Counted from the stretch's first letter, positions 25,759 through 34,201 are shown. The stretch is 64,000 bases of DNA from Flavobacteriales bacterium (GCA_016710965.1 JADJTW010000031.1:496001-560000); one strand, 5' to 3'. Program-made: numbers and translations. The notes: generated from the sequence alone by a model not told the origin.

Positions 25759-26493
25759 TCAGGCGGGTTTCTTCTTCGTGAGGTCCACGGGTTCGGCCTC
25801 GGAGATGCGCTGCGGGTAGACAAGGCGTACGGCCTTGATCAGGTCCTTGTCCTCGTCCTTCTTCTCATCGAGCTCGCTGAACTTGCGGCCGAACTTCTCC
25901 CTGGCCAGTTCATCGCGTAGCTCGCGGATGCCCGCCTCCAGTTCATTCTGCACCTGCACGTACATGTCGTAGCTCGTCTTCGATCCGGTTTGCAGGGAGA
26001 TCAGCGCCGAGTTGGGCAGTTCCATGTACTCGCCCAGCAGTTGCACCGCTTTGAGCTTGCCTTCCCATTTCCCCAGGAGGTCCTGGAATGCCTGCTTGTC
26101 GTTCTCGTTGGCAGCGCTGGCCACTCCAGCCTTGTATTCGGCGATCTTCTGCTGGCATTCCGCCGCCGTCACCTGGTGCTTCTCGGGCAGGTCGAGGCTG
26201 TTGGCAGGGTTCGTCATGAACTCCTTAGCGCCATCGCGCAGCCCCTTGATATCCATCATCTGGCCTTCCACCAGCAGCTGGTCGGCATCGTTGATGAGCA
26301 CCACGTACACGTTGCGTTCGATGACCACATCGGTCTCGACATCCTCCACAACGGGCGGCAACAGGCGCAGGATGCCCGCGTCCGTATCCATGGTGGTGGT
26401 GACCAGGAAGAAGATAAGCAGCAGGAAGGCGATGTCGGCCATGGAGCCGGCATTGATCTCGCCAGGGCCTTGTTTGGCGCGTTTCTTCAGCAT
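25759..26493 (-). CDS. Biopolymer transport protein ExbD-like (long)
   Basis: A 244-residue ExbD-type protein. The membrane helix follows the basic LKKRAKQGPGEINAGSM segment and carries the Asp in ADIAFLLLIFFLVTTTMD. The periplasmic part is about 90 residues longer than usual and includes a charged helical segment (ECQQKIAEYKAG through GKWEGKLKAVQLL) that may be an insertion. Two ExbD paralogues after one ExbB is a common Bacteroidota arrangement. It starts 4 bases after the small membrane protein gene. Confidence 0.88.
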   Translation of the reverse strand: MLKKRAKQGPGEINAGSMADIAFLLLIFFLVTTTMDTDAGILRLLPPVVEDVETDVVIERNVYVVLINDADQLLVEGQMMDIKGLRDGAKEFMTNPANSLDLPEKHQVTAAECQQKIAEYKAGVASAANENDKQAFQDLLGKWEGKLKAVQLLGEYMELPNSALISLQTGSKTSYDMYVQVQNELEAGIRELRDELAREKFGRKFSELDEKKDEDKDLIKAVRLVYPQRISEAEPVDLTKKKPA

Positions 26494-26497
26494 GGCC

Positions 26498-26884
26498 TTA
26501 CTTGATCATCCGAGTGATCTCGCCATAGAGGATGGCACCGACCGCCCCGATGAGCGAGATGTAGGTAAGGATCAAACCAGCACCGATCCACTTGGACGTG
26601 CCCTCGGTGATGTTCCATTCCGGGCGCGTTTCGCCTCCGGAGATCAGGTACGCGAGGATCACCAGCACGAAGAAGCCGCCGATGCTGATCAACGACTTCT
26701 TATCGATGCTCAGGGCGGCGAAGGCGATCGCGGCGACCACGGCAACGCCCAGTGCGAGATAGGCGATCCACAGACCACCATCGATCCCGATATCCTTGCC
26801 CATGAAGATGAGCACGGTGAAGATGGCGCCGAGCACTCCGATCGCCCACATGGCGATGGTTCCGATGGGGGATGACTTGTGCAT
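26498..26884 (-). CDS. Small membrane protein of the ExbBD operon
   Basis: A 128-residue protein with four hydrophobic segments (about residues 8-28, 38-58, 65-82 and 102-122) and no recognised enzyme motif. It lies 3 bases after the ExbB-like stop and 4 bases before the long ExbD start, so it is surely co-translated with the motor. In my experience small proteins of this kind accompany ExbB-ExbD-ExbD in Bacteroidota; its role is unknown. It may be an accessory subunit of the proton channel. Confidence 0.72.
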   Translation of the reverse strand: MHKSSPIGTIAMWAIGVLGAIFTVLIFMGKDIGIDGGLWIAYLALGVAVVAAIAFAALSIDKKSLISIGGFFVLVILAYLISGGETRPEWNITEGTSKWIGAGLILTYISLIGAVGAILYGEITRMIK

Positions 26885-26887
26885 GGG

Positions 26888-27664
26888 TTAGTGCTTGGCG
26901 TGGTTCTCCCGCACGAGCAGGTCCACCAAGGCGATGGATGCTTCCTCCATCTGGCCGGTGATGCTGTCGATCTTGCTCTGCAAGTAGTTGTAGAAGATCT
27001 GTAGGATGATGGCCACGATGAGGCCGAACACCGTGGTGAGCAAGGCCACCTTGATACCCACGGCCACGATGGCCGGGCTGATGTTATTGGCCGCAGCGAT
27101 CTGGTCGAAGGCCACGATCATCCCGATCACAGTACCAAGGAACCCGAGCATGGGTGCCAGGGCGATGAACAGGCTGATCCAAGGAAGGTTGCGCTCCAGG
27201 CGGCTCACTTCCACCCCGCCATAGGCCACGATGCTCTTCTCGGCGATGTCCACGCCTTCATGCGCGCGGTCCAAGCCCTGGTAGAAGATGCCTGCGATGG
27301 GCCCGCGCGTGTTGCGGCATACGTCCTTGGCAGCATCGACGCCACCGCTCTTGAGGGCGCTTTCGACGCTATCGAGCAATTTGGTGGTGTTGGTGCTGGC
27401 CATGTTCAGGTAAAGGATACGCTCGATGACGATGGCCAGGCCAAGGATCAAGCACACCAGCACCGGAGCCATCCACACCGGATCGCCCTCGATGAAGCGC
27501 TGCTTGAACATCTGGTGCCCGCCAGCGGATCCGGCAGCATCATCGGCCGTAGCCTCGGACTCGGCGGCAGCGGCCGCAGCACGATCCTGGGCCAATGCCG
27601 GGGTTGCGATCAGGCCGAAACCCAGGAGGGCGGCCAGGCAAAGGGACTTGAAGTAGCGTACCAT
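26888..27664 (-). CDS. MotA/TolQ/ExbB proton channel protein
   Basis: A 258-residue ExbB/TolQ-type channel subunit. The N-terminus looks like a cleavable signal peptide (MVRYFKSLCLAALLGFGLIATPALA) followed by a Glu/Ala-rich stretch, then three membrane helices: MAPVLVCLILGLAIVIERIL, SLFIALAPMLGFLGTVIGMI and the late helix with AVGIKVALLTTVFGLIVAIIL. The P-x-LGFLGTV segment is diagnostic. The ATG at 27664 was chosen over a TTG two codons upstream. It is the first gene of the operon down to 25303, likely powering TonB-dependent or related envelope transport. Confidence 0.92.
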   Translation of the reverse strand: MVRYFKSLCLAALLGFGLIATPALAQDRAAAAAAESEATADDAAGSAGGHQMFKQRFIEGDPVWMAPVLVCLILGLAIVIERILYLNMASTNTTKLLDSVESALKSGGVDAAKDVCRNTRGPIAGIFYQGLDRAHEGVDIAEKSIVAYGGVEVSRLERNLPWISLFIALAPMLGFLGTVIGMIVAFDQIAAANNISPAIVAVGIKVALLTTVFGLIVAIILQIFYNYLQSKIDSITGQMEEASIALVDLLVRENHAKH

Positions 27665-27817
27665 GTGCAAGGTTTATCGGGTGGGGGTTGTGTTCTGGGA
27701 GAATGGTTCCGGGGCGTCAAAGATGGCAGGTTGAACGATACGATGAACCCGCGAACCATGATGCAGCAGGGAGGGCGGAATGAATGGCAGCATTGGCGGA
27801 GAGGGAGGACCTGCCCC

Positions 27818-27926
27818 CCTCCGGAAGGCCTTTCCCATGGAGGGTGGCTTCAGTGCTCGGCATCGGCCGTTCCGGCCTGGGGCTGATCGCGCTGTCCGCG
27901 ATCGCGAGCACGCTCGCATCGCAGCC
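27818..27926. repeat. Direct repeat, copy 1
   Basis: About 109 bp, nearly identical to 27977-28085 at an offset of 159 bases, with only about four mismatches noticed. GC-rich with inner palindromic bits (CGGCCGTTCCGGCC, GCGATCGC). Function unknown. Confidence 0.8.
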
Positions 27927-27976
27927 AGTGTTACGCTCGTGATCGGAATTCCACTTCGAGATAGGGGATTGGCCTC

Positions 27977-28085
27977 CCTCCGGTCGGCCTTTCCCATGGA
28001 GGGTGGCTTCAGTGCTCGGCATCGGCCGTTCCGGCCTTGGGCTGATCGCGCTGTCCGCGATCGCGAGCAAGCTCGCATCGCAGCC
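27977..28085. repeat. Direct repeat, copy 2
   Basis: The second copy of the repeat at 27818-27926, ending about 40 bases before the tRNA-Ser 3' end. Its closeness to a tRNA 3' end suggests a trace of past insertion or slippage. Confidence 0.8.
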
Positions 28086-28124
28086 ATCGCGATCAGCCCA
28101 GCGGCTTCGCCGCTCGCCTCGCAA

Positions 28125-28214
28125 TGGCGGAGAGAGAGGGATTCGAACCCCCGTTACCCTTTCAGGTAAACGCACTTTCCAGGCGCGCGCCTTCAACCAC
28201 TCGGCCATCTCTCC
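28125..28214 (-). tRNA. tRNA-Ser (anticodon GGA)
   Basis: The minus strand from 28214 reads GGAGAGA (acceptor 5' strand), the D-arm GCCGAGTGGTTGAAGGC, the anticodon loop CTGGAAA (anticodon GGA), a long class II variable arm, the T-loop GGTTCGAATCC and TCTCTCC, then discriminator G and an encoded CCA at 28127-28125. Length 90 with CCA, normal for tRNA-Ser. Confidence 0.95.
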
Positions 28215-28328
28215 TTGTACTGCTGATGAAGGGCGGTTCCGGCCCCTCAGAAGGGCGGCCAAATTAGCAAAACGCGGTACCGGGCCAAGGTGCATGAGTG
28301 CGCGCAGGAGGGCTTTGTCGGAGCGGCA

Positions 28329-29357
28329 TCAAACCAACGTCGATTCACCGCTGATCGGTACGACCATTCGTTGGGCGAACGGCTCCGTTGCTCGATCGTT
28401 CCCCAGAAGGAACATGGCTTTGGTGATAGCGGCTTCCACGGTCATATCGGCGCAAGGGATCACGCCCAATTGTTCGAAGGCCTGGCTGGTGACATAGCGA
28501 CCTTGCTCCACGCGGCCGCCGACGCACTGGGTAACGTTGAGGAGCTCCATGCCACGTTCACGCGCCTCGCGCAGAGCGGCAATGAATTCCGGATCGGTGG
28601 GGCCATTGCCACTACCGAAAGTGGTAAGCACGGCGGCACGCAGGTCGGGCATGGACAGGGCATGCTTCACCCATGCACCGCGTATGCCTGGGAAGAGGCG
28701 GATGACGGCCACCCGGTCATCGAGGCGGTCATGCACCACCAAGCTGCCGGAACGGTGCGGAAGGATGGCGCCACGGTCGTACTTGATCCGTACTCCAGCC
28801 TCGGCCAATGCAGGCCAGTTGGGCGAGCGGAAGGCCTCGAAACGCTCGGCATGGACCTTCACGGTCCGGTTACCACGGAGCAACCGGTATTCGAAGTACA
28901 CGGCCACTTCGGGGACCATGGCCCGGCCTTGCTCATCCTTCGCGGCAGCGATCTCGATGGCGGTGATCAGGTTCTCCTTCGCATCCGTGCGGATCGTGCC
29001 AATTGGTAGTTGAGAGCCCGTGAGGATCACCGGCTTGTTCAGCCCTTCGAGCAGGTAGCTGAGCGCGCTGGCGGTGTACGCCATGGTATCGCTGCCATGC
29101 AGAACCACGAAGCCATCATGCTGCGCGTAGTTGGCGCCGATGATATCAGCGATTCGGACCCAATCCGCCGGACGCATATCGCTGCTGTCGATGGGCTGCT
29201 CGAAAGCCACGCTCTCGAGGCGGACGCCAACGCGCGCGAGTTCCGGCACCTGGTCCTCCAAGTGCGCGAGGTCCATGGGCCGCAGCGCGCCGCTGCGCGG
29301 ATCGGCCAGCATGCCGATGGTACCGCCCGTGTAGATCAAAAGAACGGATGCGCTCAT
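28329..29357 (-). CDS. Type I L-asparaginase
   Basis: A 342-residue asparaginase, hydrolysing L-asparagine to aspartate and ammonia. The two catalytic threonine motifs are visible: IYTGGTIGM near residue 12 and VVLHGSDTMAYTASALS near 100; DAKENL is also typical. No signal peptide, so the cytoplasmic (AnsA-like) type is likely. The start overlaps the stop of tatD by ATGA, giving translational coupling. The upstream in-frame stretch belongs to an out-of-frame reading of tatD. Confidence 0.92.
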   Translation of the reverse strand: MSASVLLIYTGGTIGMLADPRSGALRPMDLAHLEDQVPELARVGVRLESVAFEQPIDSSDMRPADWVRIADIIGANYAQHDGFVVLHGSDTMAYTASALSYLLEGLNKPVILTGSQLPIGTIRTDAKENLITAIEIAAAKDEQGRAMVPEVAVYFEYRLLRGNRTVKVHAERFEAFRSPNWPALAEAGVRIKYDRGAILPHRSGSLVVHDRLDDRVAVIRLFPGIRGAWVKHALSMPDLRAAVLTTFGSGNGPTDPEFIAALREARERGMELLNVTQCVGGRVEQGRYVTSQAFEQLGVIPCADMTVEAAITKAMFLLGNDRATEPFAQRMVVPISGESTLV

Positions 29358-30121
29358 CGGTTGAAGAGTTGTTCGGCGTTGGCGGTGGTGATGCGTGCGA
29401 TCTCGTCCACTGTTGTGCCGGACGCTTCCGCGAGTTTCGCTGCGATGTGCGGGATGTAGCTGCTCTCGTTGCGCTTGCCGCGACAGGGCACCGGTGCGAG
29501 GTAGGGCGCATCGGTCTCCAGCACGCAATGGTCGGGGCCTACTTCACGCATAGTCTCGAAGAGTCCGCCTTTCGGATACGTGACCACACCACCGATTCCG
29601 AGGCAGAAACCGCCGAGAGCGATGACACGGCGAGCCTGATCAATGGTTCCGGTGAAGCAGTGGAATACGCCGGTGAGCGATGCGTCGTTCTCCGCTTCCA
29701 CGATAGAGATGACCTCATCGAAGCTCTCACGGCAATGTATCGCGATCGGTAGGCGCAATTCCTTCGCCCAGCGCACATGCTGACGGAAAACTTCCTGCTG
29801 CTGGGCGATCCAGGTCTTGTCCCAGTAGAGATCGATGCCGATCTCGCCTACCGCACAGTAGTTGCCCGTGCGCAACAGTCGCTCCACCTCCTCCATCGCT
29901 TCTTCGTTATGCTCAAATACATGGCACGGATGCAAGCCCATCATCGGGAAGCAATGGGCCGGATACGCTTCCACCAACGCGTGCATGCCATCAATGCTAT
30001 CGTGGTCCACATTGGGCAGGAAAAACTTCGTTACGCCTGCGTCCAACGCTCTCGCGACCATGGCCTCGCGGTCGTCGGCGAATTTGCTGCTGTACAGGTG
30101 GGCGTGGGTATCGATGAACAT
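29354..30121 (-). CDS. TatD-family metal-dependent hydrolase
   Basis: A 255-residue TIM-barrel hydrolase. Metal ligands are seen in FIDTHAHLY (residues 2-9), GEIGIDLYWD, IAIHCRESFDE and FHCFTG, the usual TatD pattern, with ETDAPYLAP near the end. TatD enzymes act as 3'-5' exonucleases or D-aminoacyl deacylase-like hydrolases; the cellular role is uncertain. It starts at 30121, 54 bases from the divergent GT9 gene, and is coupled to the asparaginase gene. Confidence 0.93.
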   Translation of the reverse strand: MFIDTHAHLYSSKFADDREAMVARALDAGVTKFFLPNVDHDSIDGMHALVEAYPAHCFPMMGLHPCHVFEHNEEAMEEVERLLRTGNYCAVGEIGIDLYWDKTWIAQQQEVFRQHVRWAKELRLPIAIHCRESFDEVISIVEAENDASLTGVFHCFTGTIDQARRVIALGGFCLGIGGVVTYPKGGLFETMREVGPDHCVLETDAPYLAPVPCRGKRNESSYIPHIAAKLAEASGTTVDEIARITTANAEQLFNR

Positions 30122-30160
30122 GGCGGGCGAAAGTTCCGATGATCCGCGATACCCGCAGGC

Positions 30161-30168
30161 TACTTTCG
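30161..30168 (+). promoter_or_regulatory. Putative -7 box (TACTTTCG) for the GT9 gene
   Basis: TACTTTCG ends 7 bases before the ATG at 30176. On the opposite strand a related AACTTTCG precedes the tatD ATG, making a small divergent promoter region. Confidence 0.45.
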
Positions 30169-30175
30169 CCCTTCG

Positions 30176-31153
30176 ATGAAGTTGCTCGTCATCCGCTTCT
30201 CCAGCATCGGCGATATCGTGCTCACCAGCCCGGTCTTGCGTTGCTTGAAGCAGCAATTGCCCGATACCGAGATCCACGTTGCAACGAAGGACGCCTTCGC
30301 GGACCTGGTCCGTTTCAACCCGCATGTAGGCAAGGTGCATGAGCTTGGAGATGACATGGGCGATCTGATCCGGCGCTTGAAGGTCGAGCGCTTCGACGAA
30401 GTGATCGACCTGCACCACAACCTGCGCACGGCACGAATCAAGCGCGCGCTGGACCTTCCATCGCACAGCTTCCCGAAGCTGAACATCGAGAAGTGGCTTT
30501 TGGTGAACTTGGGCATCGATCGAATGCCGCGCCTCCATATCGTGGACCGGTACATGAGCACCGTAGCGCATCTTGGTGTGAAGAGCGATGGCCAAGGACT
30601 GGAGCTTTTCATTCCACCGGACCGCGACGTGTCGCTGTCATCACTTCCGGACGCCCACCGTAGTGGCTATACCGCACTCGCAATCGGCGCGGCCCATGCC
30701 ACCAAGCGGTTACCGCAGCATAGGTTGATCGATCTCGCACGCCTTGTCGAAGGGCCGATCGTGATCATCGGTGGTAAGGATGACCAGGCGATTGCACGCG
30801 CTATCGCCAATGACATCGGCGGCCGCGTCTTCGACGCCACCGGCCGCTATGACATACTCGGCAGCGCATCGCTCATCAAGCAGGCGAAGAGCGTGATCGC
30901 GCATGACAGCGGAGCGATGCACATCGCCTGCGCGTTCGGGAAACCGGTAGTGAGCGTTTGGGGGAATACCGTCCCGCTGTTCGGCATGGGGCCGTACTTG
31001 CCCAAGCATCCGCAACGGGCTCGCATCGCGGAGGTGCAGGGCCTCACCTGTCGACCTTGCTCCAAGATCGGCCATGACCAATGCCCTAAAGGGCACTTCA
31101 GGTGCATGGAGAAGCAGGACCTTCGTTGGATCGCTGAACAAGCCAAGACATGA
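30176..31153 (+). CDS. Heptosyltransferase-like glycosyltransferase family 9 protein
   Basis: A 325-residue GT-B enzyme. The N-terminal MKLLVIRFSSIGDIVLTSPVLRCLK and the C-terminal AHDSGAMHIACAFGKPVVSVWG motifs are characteristic of ADP-heptose:LPS heptosyltransferases and relatives. It probably acts in the cytoplasm on lipopolysaccharide core or a related surface glycan. A CRPCSKIGHDQCPKGHFRCM segment near the C-terminus is Cys-rich but also seen in family members. It overlaps the next small gene by ATGA. Confidence 0.9.
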   Translation: MKLLVIRFSSIGDIVLTSPVLRCLKQQLPDTEIHVATKDAFADLVRFNPHVGKVHELGDDMGDLIRRLKVERFDEVIDLHHNLRTARIKRALDLPSHSFPKLNIEKWLLVNLGIDRMPRLHIVDRYMSTVAHLGVKSDGQGLELFIPPDRDVSLSSLPDAHRSGYTALAIGAAHATKRLPQHRLIDLARLVEGPIVIIGGKDDQAIARAIANDIGGRVFDATGRYDILGSASLIKQAKSVIAHDSGAMHIACAFGKPVVSVWGNTVPLFGMGPYLPKHPQRARIAEVQGLTCRPCSKIGHDQCPKGHFRCMEKQDLRWIAEQAKT

Positions 31154-31512
31154 GCTGGGACATCTACATCCAGGATTTCCCTCCGGTGGCTTCCATCACG
31201 GAGGTGCCGATCGATTTCAAACCGAAGCCGATCGGCGAACGCCTTGAGCTGATCGCCCGGATCAAGGAAGCCATCCCCTTCGCCGACCAGCAGGACAACG
31301 ACTGGCTGTTCGTGAACGGTGATGATATCGACCTGAGCATCCAGTTGCACTTCGAGGATGCCGAGCGCGTGCGCTACATGGTCGTGCATGTGCATGGCGG
31401 CGACCAGAGCGCGGCATGCATAGGCGCGCTCCTGCGCCACCTTGGCTTGCGCGCGCACGATACCGCTACCGGCGAGCTCTTCGATGGCCTCAGCCTGGAT
31501 GAGGGCCTGTGA
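31150..31512 (+). CDS. Small conserved hypothetical protein
   Basis: A 120-residue soluble, acidic protein starting MSWDIYIQDFPPVASITEVPIDF. I recall similar short proteins opening MSWDI from scattered bacteria, without a function. No motif or membrane segment. It is coupled to the GT9 gene by an ATGA overlap and abuts the convergent thioesterase stop directly. Confidence 0.65.
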   Translation: MSWDIYIQDFPPVASITEVPIDFKPKPIGERLELIARIKEAIPFADQQDNDWLFVNGDDIDLSIQLHFEDAERVRYMVVHVHGGDQSAACIGALLRHLGLRAHDTATGELFDGLSLDEGL

Positions 31513-32031
31513 TCACTGCGTGAACAGCGCCTTGAGCTCCGTGGCCTCCTCGGGCTTCATCTTGCCGCTGAGGATCAGGCGCAGCTGACGGCGACGCAAG
31601 GCGCCTTCATAACGCTTCTTCTCTTCCTCGGTGCCAGGGACTGCTTTGGCCACTTTCACCGGACGGCCCGCATGGTCCACTGCCACGAAGGTGTAGATGG
31701 CGCTGTTGCACGGGATCTTCTCGCCGGTCTGCTGATCCTCCACGGAAACATCGCTCCACACTTCCATACTGCTGCCGAAGGCACGGCTGACATGACTGTG
31801 GATGGTGACGAAATCGCCCAGCTTGATGGGCTTGTCGAAACCCACGTGGTTCACGGCCACGGTGACCACCACGCGCTTGCAGTGCCGGTGCGCACTGATG
31901 GCGCAGCTGATATCGAGCCACTGCAGCAAACGCCCGCCGAACAAATTGCCGAGCGTGTTGGTATCGTTAGGCAGCACCACATGCGTGGTCTCGCAATAGC
32001 TGGCGCTCACCGGTCGTGATAGTTGTTCCAT
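31513..32031 (-). CDS. Acyl-CoA thioesterase (hotdog fold, YciA-like)
   Basis: A 172-residue single-hotdog thioesterase. The PNDTNTLGNLFGGRLLQWLDISCAI segment carries the active-site Asn/Asp-LGNLFGG pattern and helix. The AVNHVGFDKPIKLGDFV strand region is equally typical. Members hydrolyse acyl-CoA esters. A C-terminal basic helix (RYEGALRRRQLRLILSGKMK) is longer than in YciA. Cytoplasmic; monocistronic. Confidence 0.88.
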   Translation of the reverse strand: MEQLSRPVSASYCETTHVVLPNDTNTLGNLFGGRLLQWLDISCAISAHRHCKRVVVTVAVNHVGFDKPIKLGDFVTIHSHVSRAFGSSMEVWSDVSVEDQQTGEKIPCNSAIYTFVAVDHAGRPVKVAKAVPGTEEEKKRYEGALRRRQLRLILSGKMKPEEATELKALFTQ

Positions 32032-32096
32032 GGGGCACTGATCGGCGACGAAGGTACCGGGCGCGGTCCACCTTCAGGTGCAGCAACCAGAGCGAC

Positions 32097-32104
32097 TACC
32101 TTGG
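32097..32104 (+). promoter_or_regulatory. Putative -7 box (TACCTTGG) for hemJ
   Basis: TACCTTGG ends 4 bases before the ATG at 32109, the shortest such spacing in the window. Confidence 0.33.
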
Positions 32105-32108
32105 GCGC

Positions 32109-32672
32109 ATGGAACCGGAGAGCACCAGCATCCTTCCCTTCGTGAAGGCGCTGCACCTGATCGCCATGGTCACCTACTTCGCAGGCACCTTCCACATGGT
32201 GCGCGTATTCGTCGCTCACCGCGAAGCACTGGGGAAGGCCGAGCCCGACCGGGGCATCCTGCACAAGCAATTCAGCCTGCTGGAGCGGCGTGCGTTATAC
32301 TACCTCATCTCCCCCTCGTTGCTCTTGCTCATCGTGCTTGGCATCTGGATGCTCGCGCAACAACCGGCCTTGCTGAAGCAGCCCTTCATGCACGCCAAGC
32401 TCGGTGTCGTTGCACTGCTGATCGGCTACCACGCCCTCATGCATCGGGTGTACGCCCAGCTGAAGCGCGCTGAAGTGCGCTGGTCGGCCCTGCAGTTGCA
32501 GCTCTTTGCCCAAGGGCCGACGGTGCTGCTGTTCACCTTGGTAGTGCTGGTGATCATGCGCGACCGATTGGGATGGGTGTGGGGCTCCATGGGCCTGCTT
32601 GTTGTCGGTGGCGTCATCGCCTACGCTGTGGCCCGCACCCGGCGGAAGGCATTGCACGAGAACGATGCTTGA
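32109..32672 (+). CDS. hemJ: HemJ-like protoporphyrinogen IX oxidase
   Basis: A 187-residue membrane protein with four or five helices. The first, FVKALHLIAMVTYFAGTFHMVRVFVAH, carries the conserved His (residue 16) and the histidine/arginine pattern of HemJ, and the fourth segment has KLGVVALLIGYHALMH. HemJ oxidises protoporphyrinogen IX to protoporphyrin IX, the penultimate step of haem synthesis. CopD-type proteins share the pattern, so the assignment is not absolute. It overlaps bcp by 8 bases. A haem supply gene fits the cytochrome-rich content further along. Confidence 0.82.
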   Translation: MEPESTSILPFVKALHLIAMVTYFAGTFHMVRVFVAHREALGKAEPDRGILHKQFSLLERRALYYLISPSLLLLIVLGIWMLAQQPALLKQPFMHAKLGVVALLIGYHALMHRVYAQLKRAEVRWSALQLQLFAQGPTVLLFTLVVLVIMRDRLGWVWGSMGLLVVGGVIAYAVARTRRKALHENDA

Positions 32673-33123
32673 TATCGGCGAGGAAGCACCGGACTTCGAG
32701 CTGAGCGACCAGGACGGAAACGTCTTCAACCTTCGCGCATTGCGGGGTCAGCGGAACGTGGTCCTCTTCTTCTACCCCAAGGACAACACCCTGGTATGCA
32801 CGCTGGAGGTGTGCGCTTTCCGCGATGCGCACATGGAATTGCTCGCCAACGAAGCCGAGGTGATCGGCATCAGCAGCGATAACGCGCGCTCCCACAAGGA
32901 GGTGGTGGACCGCTGGAGGCTGCCGTACCGACTGCTCTGCGACACCGATGGCCTCGTGCGCCAGGCTTATCAGGTAGGCCGAACATTGGGCCTCTTCCCC
33001 GGTCGTGTTACTTACGTCATAGACAAGGAAGGCCGGATCCGCAGTGCAGTGAACGACCCGCTACGAGCGAAGCAGCACGTGCAGGAAGCGCTCAAGGCGT
33101 TGGTCGCTCAGCGTACGGTGTAG
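32665..33123 (+). CDS. bcp: Thiol peroxidase of the Bcp/PrxQ type
   Basis: A 152-residue peroxiredoxin. The peroxidatic Cys lies in FYPKDNTLVCTLEVCAFRD (PxxxTxxC), with the resolving Cys five residues later as in atypical two-Cys PrxQ enzymes. It reduces hydrogen peroxide and alkyl hydroperoxides using thioredoxin. The start overlaps hemJ, suggesting coupling of haem synthesis with peroxide defence. The 3' end overlaps the convergent gene at 33108. Confidence 0.93.
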   Translation: MLDIGEEAPDFELSDQDGNVFNLRALRGQRNVVLFFYPKDNTLVCTLEVCAFRDAHMELLANEAEVIGISSDNARSHKEVVDRWRLPYRLLCDTDGLVRQAYQVGRTLGLFPGRVTYVIDKEGRIRSAVNDPLRAKQHVQEALKALVAQRTV

Positions 33124-33752
33124 AAGAGGACACGGCCGTCGTCGGTGCCTGTAAGGAGCCATTGCTGCCACAGGAGCACGGGCGGCACATGATGCTGGTC
33201 CTTGTTATCCGGCTGCTCCAGCTTCTGCACCGACATGCCCTCGGCATCGAGCACATTGACCATGCCTCCCTTGGTGCTCTGCACAATGCGGTCTCCTTGC
33301 TTTACCTCCACCTGTTGGTAGAAACGGTCGAAGGTGCTATTGCTCATGTCCAGCCCCATGGCTTTTACAGCCCGCGGGTCGGGCACCCAACGATGCTGCA
33401 CCAGCGAGGGCTCCGGTTTGCCAGTCTTCATGCTCCATACCACGCGCTTGCCGCTGTGACCGATGAGCACAGCATACTCGCCATTGTCATTGAAGGCAAC
33501 GTGGTACACCGCTGTGCCGCCATCCTCGTTGTAGGGCAGCGCGAAGATCCGCTTACCGGTCTCCAGGTCATACAGTTCGGCGCCCTTGTTCAGGCCAACG
33601 AGCAACCGGTCGCCCTTGGGCGCGACAGCGAGGCTCACCACCTCGGCCTTGCTGACCTTCAACTCGCGTTCGGCGGGGACGCTGATGACCTGGGCCATTG
33701 AGACCAAGGCCGGAAGAACAGCGATGGCGATCGAGAGCTTGCGATGACCCAT
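33108..33752 (-). CDS. Exported WD40/beta-propeller-like protein
   Basis: A 214-residue protein with a signal peptide (MGHRKLSIAIAVLPALVSMAQ). The mature part shows WD40-type strands, such as VSLAVAPKGDRLLVGLNKGAELYDLETGKRI and VYHVAFNDNGEYAVLIGHSGKRVVWSM, but only three or four blades. It may be a partial propeller or may assemble with a partner. No enzyme motif. The start at 33752 gives a better signal peptide than the longer frame. Confidence 0.68.
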   Translation of the reverse strand: MGHRKLSIAIAVLPALVSMAQVISVPAERELKVSKAEVVSLAVAPKGDRLLVGLNKGAELYDLETGKRIFALPYNEDGGTAVYHVAFNDNGEYAVLIGHSGKRVVWSMKTGKPEPSLVQHRWVPDPRAVKAMGLDMSNSTFDRFYQQVEVKQGDRIVQSTKGGMVNVLDAEGMSVQKLEQPDNKDQHHVPPVLLWQQWLLTGTDDGRVLFYTVR

Positions 33753-33762
33753 GGACGAAGGG

Positions 33763-34164
33763 CTACTCCGAGACAAGGTGTCTATGCTGCTTGAGCCAGG
33801 CCAGCGCGCTGTCCTTGTCGGGGAACATCTGGATGGGGCGACCCGGCTTGTGGTGCCGCACGAAAACGTTCGCGGCGAGCTGGTGGCCGAAATCGCGCAC
33901 TACGATGGCGTCAGCTGCGATGTACTCTGAGGAGTTCGGGGAGGAGGCGTAGGCGCGGGCCTCATTGCTCATGGTGGTGCTCTCGCCCACGCTCACCATC
34001 AGCAATGCCTTGCGGCCGCCTCGCTCGGTACGTATGGCATCGAACATCAACTGGACCTCCTCCGGGCTCACCAAATGGTGGTCCCTGAAGTGGGTATGCA
34101 CGATATCCTCATCGAGGAATGTCACCGTACAGGCCTTCAATTCCACTTCGTGCATCGTTACCAT
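33763..34164 (-). CDS. STAS/SpoIIAA-like small protein
   Basis: A 133-residue cytoplasmic protein. Alternating strands and helices, with FRDHHLVSPEEVQLMFDAI and VVRDFGHQLAANVFVRHHKPGRPIQMFPDKDSALAWL, resemble a family of Flavobacteriia proteins with a STAS/SpoIIAA-like fold and unknown role. Either ATG at 34164 or 34155 may be the start. It lies 10 bases upstream of the exported WD40-like gene and may share its transcript. Confidence 0.6.
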   Translation of the reverse strand: MVTMHEVELKACTVTFLDEDIVHTHFRDHHLVSPEEVQLMFDAIRTERGGRKALLMVSVGESTTMSNEARAYASSPNSSEYIAADAIVVRDFGHQLAANVFVRHHKPGRPIQMFPDKDSALAWLKQHRHLVSE

Positions 34165-34201
34165 CGGCTGCGGGTACGAAGGTAAGGGCTTGAGGAGGGG
34201 G

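Larger units (their letters stand above)
27665..28124. other. Non-coding interval with a tandem direct repeat
   Basis: The 460 bases between the ExbB-like gene and tRNA-Ser hold no convincing gene. They contain two copies of a roughly 109-bp repeat (27818-27926 and 27977-28085). A stretch at 27793-27809 (TGGCGGAGAG and beyond) resembles the 3' end of the tRNA-Ser gene at 28125. Short open frames in the repeat differ between copies and look fortuitous. Confidence 0.6.

Noticed and set aside
27674..28295. Two minus-strand open frames covering the direct repeats and tRNA
   Set aside because: They read through the tRNA gene and the repeat in different frames; the apparent protein repeats are only the DNA repeat.
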